The notes below the pieces were generated by a model that made no database searches, was not told where the DNA came from, and saw only the letters and a list, made by a program, of their open reading frames with translations. This document shows, in pieces, positions 56,911 to 64,000 of a stretch of 64,000 nt of DNA (the first letter of the stretch is position 1; each line of letters starts with the position of its first letter). A program made the translations under genes and the position numbers. The DNA is from Bemisia tabaci (lineage: Eukaryota > Arthropoda > Insecta > Hemiptera > Aleyrodidae), in assembly GCF_918797505.1 (NCBI RefSeq), contig NC_092795.1, positions 34,831,131 through 34,895,130 of the forward strand, written 5' to 3'.

Positions 56911-57225
56911 CACGGAAAAAAAACCTCGTGCGTGGGACCCGAAGTTTAGGTCATATGGATCTCTATAAGTTTTCAGATTGAGCATCTGAACACTTAAGGT
57001 CTAGCTGTCGAGGTTCGGATCACACATCTGAAGTACTTCAGATGTGAGAACCGAAGTTTTTCGGATGTGAAAACCGAAGTACTTCAGATGTATGAACTGA
57101 AGTTTCAGATGTGTGATCCAAACCTCAGCAGCTGGACCTTAAGTGTTCGGATGCTCAATCCGAAAACTTCAGAGATCCATATGACCTAAACTTCGAGTCC
57201 CACGCCCGAAGTTTTTTTCTCCGTG
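56911..57225. mobile_element. CACGGAAAAAAA foldback with ACTTCAGATGT repeats
   Basis: A 315-bp palindrome: CACGGAAAAAAAACCTCGTG.. to ..AAGTTTTTTTCTCCGTG. Inside, the words CCGAAGT, ACTTCAGATGTG and TCGGATG recur several times in both orientations, so the arms are themselves repetitive. Confidence 0.85.
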
Positions 57226-57770
57226 TTCAAATAATTCTAAAAAGGATTCTTATTGTTTTTATTTTTTTAAGATCTTTATTTTTAAGAGTAAGTGAATTCC
57301 AAGATACCTTCACTTTGAATTTGAGTACAAAAAGTTCTTTTAAATCGAGGAAGAAAACCTTATAGAATTCATTTATCAAATATCTGCTTACTCGTGGAAG
57401 ATAGTCCTACTTGGAGACCAACCTAATGCTTCCGAGGCGTTCAGGGTATGACGCCTGAGGCAGGGTCGCACGCGTTCTTGTTTTTCAACGTGTGAATTGA
57501 GCCGGAAGCGGGTCGCACCGGAGAATGAAGCGAGCGATTTGAGCCTCGCGACGCCTGCGGGGTAGACGACTGCAACCTGCGCGACGCCGGCGGCTGGGTT
57601 TTGCATCCTCCGATCTGGCGGGAGCCAGGCCGCGCGCTTTGAAAACTGGTCCACTCGAGGGCGATAATTGGGTCGCAATTAGTGGCTCGCCGGTGGCGCT
57701 GCCAATCCGCACGGAAAAATCCGAATATCACAATAAAAGTCCTCTGTCAACTTGTAGGCATGGTGGTATA
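57226..57770. other. no gene; CpG-rich block
   Basis: 57430-57720 is CpG-rich (GCGCGACGCCGGCGGC). Overlapping minus-strand frames of 75-96 codons have no motif. It could be a GC-rich exon, promoter or repeat. Confidence 0.3.
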
Positions 57771-58009
57771 CTTGCCGTGCTAAGGAAGAAGGCCGTATAA
57801 ACCTTCAGACGTTGCCACATTTCCTTCAATAAAAACCTAATTTACTGGGAACATTGTGCATTTTTTTTTCCATTTTTTCAGACAATGTCTGAAAATGTCT
57901 GAAAATTTCAAGAAAAATTACGCATAATCGTTCTTAAAAATACATGTTTTGACTGGGGCAATTTGGCAACTCTCGAATGTTCATACGGCGTTCTTCCTTA
58001 GCATGGCAG
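57771..58009. mobile_element. CTGCCGTGC-family MITE, copy 7
   Basis: CTTGCCGTGCTAAGGAAGAA at left and GGCGTTCTTCCTTAGCATGGCAG at right. The interior resembles copy 2 (19643-19896) closely (TTCCTTCAATAAAAACCTAA). Confidence 0.82.
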
Positions 58010-58569
58010 TATGGAGGCATACAGTTTTTTTATTATTTATTTTTACGATTCAATTGAAAATTACATCATTTTTAAAAAACCAACTGGACAAACAGTGACT
58101 TGCCTCTATGCACTGTCATCGGTAGAAACTGGTTGATGTAGACGATCGCTAAAGAGATAGGCCAAGAGATGGCTCTCATCCGTAGAGGATGAATGAATGT
58201 TTTTTTTTTACAAATATGTTTTGACGACCAGTCGTTAAGATATATAGACAAGTTCTTATCAATTTTACACCTTTAATACTTTCCTGAGACGGCAATCACT
58301 GAACAAATATAGGAAGTATATCATATCAAAAAAAGAAGAGGAAGAGAAAGAAAGTATTTTTACGTAGAAATATGCAGTTTTATAAAATTTATAGCATGGT
58401 TGATAGCATTGCATTTTTGAGTGAGAGAATACAGGAATTTCCGAGAATGACCTTTTTTGCCGAAATATATACTGCTCATCTTTCAACCATTTTGTGAATA
58501 AGACCTACTTTTTTTGGACAAAAAAACAATTAGAACATAAACATTTTACGTCTTTTGCTGATAGGGTAG

Positions 58570-58785
58570 GCAACAAAGGGTTTGGATAACGAAGAGCTCG
58601 GCTACGACAATTGGTTGAAGGGCTCTACAGCGAAGGGTGCTGCCTGGCGGACTCGTAAGGCGATAGATTCTGTTGTAACCATGGCTGACAGAGCGGACAA
58701 AAAAATCAGATTTTTCCCGGAGTCGAGTCCATTAGAAAACCAATTGTATCACATGATTAAAATTGTAACCAGGAGTCCAACGTAG
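58570..58785 (+). CDS. candidate terminal coding exon, unrecognised
   Basis: A tract TTTTACGTCTTTTGCTGATAG..GGTAG ends in AG at 58568-58569, followed by 71 open codons to a TAG at 58783-58785. The peptide begins ATKGLDNEELGYDNWLKG and includes RTRKAIDSVVTMADRADKK and RFFPESSPLENQLYHMIKIV. Residue use is strongly protein-like and the opposite strand is not open for the same length. I do not recognise a family. An in-frame TAG just upstream of the AG means it must be spliced to an upstream exon, which I could not identify. Confidence 0.4.
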   Translation, partial: ATKGLDNEELGYDNWLKGSTAKGAAWRTRKAIDSVVTMADRADKKIRFFPESSPLENQLYHMIKIVTRSPT

Positions 58786-58934
58786 TGACAGGTCACGCGA
58801 TATTTGTCTCATTCGACCGACTTTGTCTTCGCCAAATCGGATCTCAAACAACGTTAGGTTAGGTTTAGGTTTCAACGGTCACGTTTCTCTTAAACGAATA
58901 ACGAGAGGGTTCTAATCCTGGGATACCCAAGATT

Positions 58935-59035
58935 TTTTTATATATAAGTTCTGAGTCTAGTCAAATTGACCCGTATTTAAATGCATGGATTTTGAAGTAT
59001 TGCTTTATGTTATTCCTATACTCTGGAAGGTAAGA
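58935..59035 (+). promoter_or_regulatory. weak TATA-like site and possible first exon
   Basis: TATATAAG at about 58940-58947 is followed about 40 bases later by ATG 58985 and, after 15 codons (MDFEVLLYVIPILWK), a consensus donor AAG|GTAAGA. This may be chance in AT-rich DNA. Confidence 0.15.
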
Positions 59036-59194
59036 GATACTTTTTTTGAAATTTGCACTTTTTTTCTTACAATCTTGCCGCTTTCTCACCTCCCTTCATC
59101 ATCCGCCATGTGTAACTCTCTCAGAAGAGAAAGGCGGGTCAATATGATCCGGCCTGGGATTTCTAAAGATAAAAGAGATTTTGCAAGTTAAATT

Positions 59195-60240
59195 CCCTGA
59201 CCGACACAACTCTTGTCAAAATATTAATAATTTGACGACATGCTTCCTTTAGGACGCTTCAGAGACCTCTAAACCCCCCCCCCCCTTTCTATCCTCGACA
59301 ATGGATATTAATTTGGACAAATCAAAGTACATTTCCAGCGAACATAATTTTAACGTTTCTCAAATTTCAAAAATGAGAGACACCTCAATGCGCGTTGATG
59401 ACAGAGCAGAAAAACAACTATTTGTATTTGATAGATGTCCGTTTTGCATCTGCAAAATTGAAGGCGCGATGGTGCGAGGCAAAAACCCGCAATGCTCTGC
59501 TCTAGACTGTCAATGAAGTGTCGCTAAGATTTGGACTTAAGTTGAAAACTATCCCCGATTAGCCGATTACGTCCCTCCTATCTTCAGCTGTGTTGCTCAC
59601 GTAACCCTCGATGCAACACTACAAATAAGACAAACGGAAAAAAACAGAGCATAAATATACAGCATGGAAAAGGGTGTGCGTTAATGACGGCGCAGAGATA
59701 CAACTATTCGTGCTTGATGGATGTCCGTTTTGCATCTGCAAAATTGAAGGCGCGATGGTGCGAGGCAAAAACCCGCAATGCTCTGCTCTAGACTGTCAAT
59801 GAAGTGTCGCTAAGATTTGGACTTAAGTTGAAAACTATCCCCGATTAGCCGATTACGTCCCTCCTATCTTCAGCTGTGTTGCTCACGTAACCCTCGATGC
59901 TACACTACAAATAAGAAAAACAGAAACAAACAGAGCATGAAAATACATCATGGAAAAGGGTGCGCGTTGATGACGGCGCAGAGATACAACTATTCGTGCT
60001 TGATGGATGTCCGTGTTGCATTTGCAAAATTGAAGGCGAGATGGGGCGAAGCGTGAACTCGTAATGCTCCTCTTTATGCTGCCAAAGAGGTGTCGTTCAG
60101 TTTCGGAAGAGTAGTTAAAATACGATGCCAGAATACGTCTCTCTTTCTCCGACTGTGTTGACATTAGATTTTTTCTTTTTTTCCCATTATGATACCTTTC
60201 TTCTTTTTTTTAAGGATTTCTTTGTAGACCTACATCTGAG
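59195..60240 (+). repeat. composite repeat with three short-frame units
   Basis: Three tandem units: the block TGTCCGTTTTGCATCTGCAA lies near 59431, 59724 and, slightly changed, 60008 (spacings about 293 and 284 bp). Each unit has GATGAC..GCAGA..CAACTATT(C/T)GT, the Cys-rich block, then CAGCTGTGTTGCTCACGTAA. The array ends with GTGTTGACATTAGATTTTTTC, as at 47710. The two composite repeats have identical order and so are copies of one element. Confidence 0.78.
59301..59516 (+). CDS. short conserved ORF, copy B (71 codons), unknown
   Basis: ATG 59301 to TGA. MDINLDKSKYISSEHNF, then ISKMRDTSMRVDD, then QLFVFDRC, CPFCICKIEG and a tail GAMVRGKNPQCSALDCQ. The next unit (59690 onward) keeps the same frame through to the same stop, with VLDG in place of VFDR. 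Shared frame and start with 47180-47380. The function is unknown. A pseudogene or transposon peptide is possible. Confidence 0.35.
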   Translation: MDINLDKSKYISSEHNFNVSQISKMRDTSMRVDDRAEKQLFVFDRCPFCICKIEGAMVRGKNPQCSALDCQ

Positions 60241-60471
60241 ACCGGTACACAACGGCACCGCAACTCCACTCAGAGGAGATAATCGGGTCCATCGGACCCA
60301 GCTTGGGATTTTTAGGGGTTGCTGTCAAAAAATGCCCTGACATTCAATTCTTTCTTTTTTTTATAAATTTGATGTCTGGTTCTTTTTTTACGACGTAAAC
60401 CTAAACCTAACTGACCTATAATGTGTCTTGTCGCCGAAGATTGACAGCTATTGAGCAGAGATAAGTGGACC

Positions 60472-60603
60472 GGATTTTGCAATGAGGAACCACTATTCAT
60501 GGCTCATTTTAGAAATCACATTTATGTCATTGGTTTCTCCATGCAGAAAGGTGATTTTATGGAAGAGCCAGAGATAGTGGTTCCTTATTGCAAATAGTAA
60601 TCC
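60472..60603. mobile_element. short GGATTACATTTTGC palindrome, copy 2
   Basis: GGATTTTGCAATGAGGAACC at left, GGTTCCTTATTGCAAATAGT then AATCC at right. Matches 13659-13797. Confidence 0.6.
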
Positions 60604-61614
60604 AAGTGTTTGTGGGAGTGACGACTTAAGCATACTACGCCTTGAGTCCTTATTTGTCGTTTTCCGGACGAAAGAGTTTAACTAAATTCAACGTTGAAAA
60701 ATTTCTACACGTGAACTTAATTTTTTCCGGAATCAATTGAGCTTCCACTGATATTTTCCCTAGGATTAAACGTCAAAATGAGCAACATTTTGCAAATATA
60801 TTTTATAAGCATTTACTGGCGGAAGTAATATTGCAATCTGGGAATGATTTTATGTTCCCTCGCACGGAGAACGGCGTACTGCCCTCAAATTCGTTGGCAA
60901 GCGACTACTACCATGACCGCGTCAAAACGCCTTCAATTGTCCGCATCTGCAACACGGATGTCTATCGTGCAAGCGCTGCCATTCACCGTGGCGTGCGGCA
61001 AAGCGCGGAGGTGCTGGCTCGAGCTATGTTTTAAACGAATGTCCTTAATGAAATACAAGAGGAGAAAACTTTTAATAACAACTCAGATATCCCAATGAGA
61101 AACAGGAAAAGTAACAACGTTTCCGATAGACGCACCGTGAAATAATTCTCTCGTGGGAGGTAAAAATAAACAAATGGGTAGTGAGAGTGACATTATCGAA
61201 AAACAACTTTCCTACCGTACATCGCAGTTTAATTAAGAGAGTTTGAAACATGCGTGTCCGGCTCAAAGCCTTTCGAAACTTCATTCCTATTATCATGCCG
61301 TTTTATAAAAAGCAAAAGCACGATTAGAGTCATGTGAAAGTTTCGACAGGAGGAAAAAGTTAAGGTTTGACGGAAATACTTGCTGGCTTTGTACGATTCA
61401 GTAAATACTGACTTTCTTAAATTTACCTACTTAACTATTCAAGGACTTTCTACTTTGTGAAGCACTATTTTTATGAGCTGCAAGTACTTTTCATAATCGA
61501 GAGGTCGTTTTATTACGTGCAATAATCGAAGATAGATTGATCGTTAACAGTAAATCTCTTTTGTTTTGAGTCTGAGTTTAACCGCTGTCGTTCCTATGAG
61601 AAGCCTTAATTAGG
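60604..61614. other. no gene; reversed relic of the short-frame repeat
   Basis: At about 60930-60990 a minus-strand relic of the Cys-rich unit (CGCCTTCAATTGTCCGCATC..GCAACACGGATG) is frameshifted. Nothing else recognised. Confidence 0.45.
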
Positions 61615-61871
61615 GTGCCAAGGAAAAACACCGTGTGAGCATTCGAGCGTTGCCAAACCTCGAAAACTTGCCAACCAATAGGACACAATTTTCCTGCAAA
61701 ACTTGTGAATGGCTTCCGTTGAATTTATTAGACAGTGTGACTCATAATTCCATCTAGGGCTCAACATTTCCACGAACAATTCTCATAACTTTATTCAAAA
61801 TTAATTTATCTTGCAGGACAAAAATTGGCAAAATTTAATCGCTCACATGGCGTTTTTCCTTGGCAGGGCAG
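61615..61871. mobile_element. CTGCCGTGC-family MITE, copy 8 (diverged)
   Basis: GTGCCAAGGAAAAACACCGT at left, GGCGTTTTTCCTTGGCAGGGCAG at right. The arms retain AGCATTCGAGCGTTGCCAAA. Confidence 0.65.
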
Positions 61872-61945
61872 TATCCAGATCCACCCCTGAAAGTTCCACC
61901 ACCTCCTTCTCCTCAACCTCTTCCGAGCAACACATCGTTAGCCCT

Positions 61946-62100
61946 CAGTGGCATGGCGTGCTTTCGATTTATCTACCATTTAAACCTATGGAAAAGGATC
62001 GATAAACAGGGTGTCCGCAACGAACACCTTGAAAATCGATTCTTTACCATAACTTCAAATGGGGAAAAATCGATAATCGATTATTGACGCCTCACGACTG
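61946..62100. mobile_element. hAT-type palindromic MITE, copy 4
   Basis: CAGTGGCATGGCGTG to CCTCACGACTG, centre GTGTCCGCAACGAACAC. The flanks TTAGCCCT and TTGGCCCC are an imperfect 8-bp duplication. Confidence 0.85.
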
Positions 62101-62957
62101 TTGGCCCCTGCATACTTCAAACGTTCTCGAATGAGCTTCGTCGATCGATAGCATTGCTACGATGGAGATTGATCGAAAACGATTCAAAAATCGATTATTT
62201 TTCGACCCCTCATGAAGAGACGCGCCATTGTGAAGGTGCGCCTATTCAACTCGGGGGAAAATCTTTCGTCAATCATCTCCTACCCGTCCCCAACACGAGC
62301 CCTCTTGAAATTAGCTTGTTTTCTGTGGCACTCGGCCAATTCCCTCCCCTATTCCCTGCCGTCGCGGTGTTTTATAATAATAACCGACATTTGTCACCGC
62401 ACTCCACCCCACCCCACCTGACGCTTTTTTGTCGTATCTGATTCCAGGGCAAACTCACTTGGTATCCTTCTTATGATAAGGACCGGAGGAATGCCCATCA
62501 TCCTTCTAAATTTTTGTGATAGAGAATTTTATTCACAGAGAAACCTACCTGGTTTTTTCAGTCCTCTTGAGAGCTCTTGTTTCACCTCACACGAACATTC
62601 GAAGACTTTCTGAACTGCGGCGGCTTTTGCTTCAAAGAATTCGATTTTTCTTTTTACTCCCTTCAGGCCTTCATAATTTTGTATTCGTAAAACTCAGTAA
62701 ATTATTCGATTAATCGGTAAATAATTTCAGTTTATCATTAATTGTAATTACTACGAATTTGGAAATTAGAAATAACATTTTTTCCGCCATTATTTTCAAC
62801 AGAAAGAGCAACTATTACTCGCCCGTCCTTACCTACTCTCACCGTGAATCGCCTCCATTTTTTGGGGCAATAAGGATCTCCATGGGGCTCAGTGGTTGCA
62901 CTCTCCGTTAGAGGATACTTTGGGCCAAAAATACGCGTTTTGCGCATTATACCACCT
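62101..62957. other. no gene seen
   Basis: Some pyrimidine-rich stretches (62280-62420). No motif-bearing frame. Confidence 0.45.
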
Positions 62958-62963
62958 CACTGG

Positions 62964-63004
<41 letters not shown>

Positions 63005-63214
63005 ACACATTGAATCTTGAGTCCTGACTCTTGAAAACATTGACAAGAAAAAATACTCTTGATTCAATCGGATTTTTGCTTGAATCAAAACGAAATCCGC
63101 TTAAAAGAGGCTTGGTTCTTGATTTAGGCTAGATTCTGATTAAATCAAGAGCACACTTTCTTGTCGATGTTTTTAAGAGTCTGAGCTCTAGATCCAATGT
63201 GTTTTTTTCCGGCG
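62958..63214. mobile_element. CACTGGAAAA foldback family, copy 6 with expanded A tract
   Basis: The CACTGG end is followed by an A run of about 39, far longer than the 6-8 A of other copies, then CCACACATTGAATCTTGAGTCC. The right end TTTTTTTCCGGCGC is altered. A terminal A tract has grown into a mononucleotide microsatellite. Confidence 0.85.
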
Positions 63215-63229
63215 CTATACTCGGTGACT

Positions 63230-63386
63230 GAAATACGTGCTTGGATAACTTTCCGGATTCTTCTTGAGAAAAATATTTTGCCGGTGGACAAGAAAAATCT
63301 CCGAAAATTCATATCTCTGCAGCTGACTCAAAACCGCTAAAAATCAAAGTACATGTTTTGGTAGTCTCACCGTCGCTATTCGTTAT
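63230..63386 (-). repeat. ATCGATGGTGAAAC repeat, diverged subfamily copy 2 (inverted)
   Basis: The reverse complement begins GACGGTGAGACTACCAAAAC and matches 30679-30830 through CGGTTTTGAGTCAGCTGCA and GGCAAAATATTTTTCTC. Confidence 0.55.
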
Positions 63387-64000
63387 CAAACAGGATAAGC
63401 TGAAGCTACAAAAATCGCGACTAAGTAATTCTCAGCTAATGAACTCAGTATGCGCAGAGTTTCGGGCATTTTTCGAGACAAAATGGCGCCTTACAGTGAG
63501 ATAGAACCGAGAGTAAATCTCCGAACACAGCCTTTTTTGAAAAGTGTACCCGGCGCGGCATAGACTAGTTTCAGGTTCTAGTATAGCTCAAAAATAACTT
63601 TTGCTTCTTTAATTCCATCACTAAGTTCCAAGACTTTTTGGGTCCTCCTGCTATTGTACGAAAATTGACTGTGAGAAGATTTTAAAAACTGCACCTCTGA
63701 TCCTCAATTCAATACGTTGGTAAGGTCTTGCTGACGGAGATGATCGGTTCGATGCGGATAGTCAACAAGACTTGTTTCACAAAGCGAAATTGCATAACCA
63801 TTTGATTGAAGGCACTTGAACTTGATTGAGGCGCACTGTTATTATCCGAAAAGATGGGTTGAGTACCAAATGGTGTCTACCTACATTATAGCATCATGTT
63901 CCATTAAAAATGCTGAGCTTTCAATACCTACTTAATGAGAAGTATAACGCATAAAATAGGAATTTTTGGAAAACAAAATTGAGGAACGAGGCGTTTTGAG
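63387..64000. other. no gene seen
   Basis: Unique sequence to the window end, no motif. Confidence 0.45.

Noticed and set aside
58851..58872. TTAGG-like repeats resembling insect telomere sequence
   Set aside because: Only about three imperfect units; too short for an interstitial telomere tract.
58905..58935. GGTTCTAATCC followed by a T run, like a pol III B-box and terminator
   Set aside because: No A-box at a suitable distance and no tRNA fold.

Overview
This window looks like animal, most probably insect, nuclear DNA. It is AT-rich, has no bacterial-style operons or long reading frames, carries 5'-truncated LINE retrotransposons with target-site duplications (TSDs), a mariner with a DD34D-type core, and an exceptional density of short palindromic (foldback) DNA elements. 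The mix of repeat families reminds me of whitefly (Bemisia-like) genomes, but that is an impression I cannot confirm without a search. No complete host gene is visible. What I see is intergenic or intronic sequence built largely by transposons, with a few candidate exons.

Layout: 0-9.4 kb holds scattered MITEs (a GC-rich palindrome at 86-240, a GGAACCAA-type MITE at 1576-1848, an ATCGACGGTG-type MITE at 3556-3817, a hAT-like element at 3841-4298) and a 247-bp LINE tail (5167-5413). 9.4-21 kb holds more MITEs, two opposed copies of a 345-bp element (17443-17784 and 18422-18766), and an element nested in another element (20285-20938). 21.7-25.2 kb holds a jockey-type LINE fragment with a 13-bp TSD and a second jockey relic split by a hAT-type MITE. 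26.7-27.7 kb is a mariner with unusually long inverted repeats. 32.0-32.7 kb is a 760-bp CpG-rich palindrome made of mirrored tandem units. 36-42 kb carries tandem and composite repeats and a twin-primed LINE insertion. 46-54 kb carries nested MITEs, two 500-bp palindromes and a 324-bp tandem array. 55.3-56.1 kb is a three-level nest of elements. 59.2-60.2 kb is a composite repeat with three copies of a short conserved reading frame.

Possible genes: the best candidates are on the minus strand at 30240-30460, 28165-28415 and 23461-23722. These three open segments have splice-like borders and mutually compatible phases, and could be exons of one unrecognised secreted protein whose introns are filled with transposons. 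A plus-strand segment at 58570-58785 looks like a terminal coding exon. Two CpG-rich blocks (12720-13290 and 48780-49300) could be promoters or 5' exons. All of these are inferences from the sequence alone.

The most distinctive signals are a dispersed, tandemly repeated unit whose copies keep one short Cys-rich reading frame, the mirrored-tandem palindrome at 32.0-32.7 kb, and several nested insertions in which the empty site can be read directly, so that element ends and target duplications can be placed to the base.
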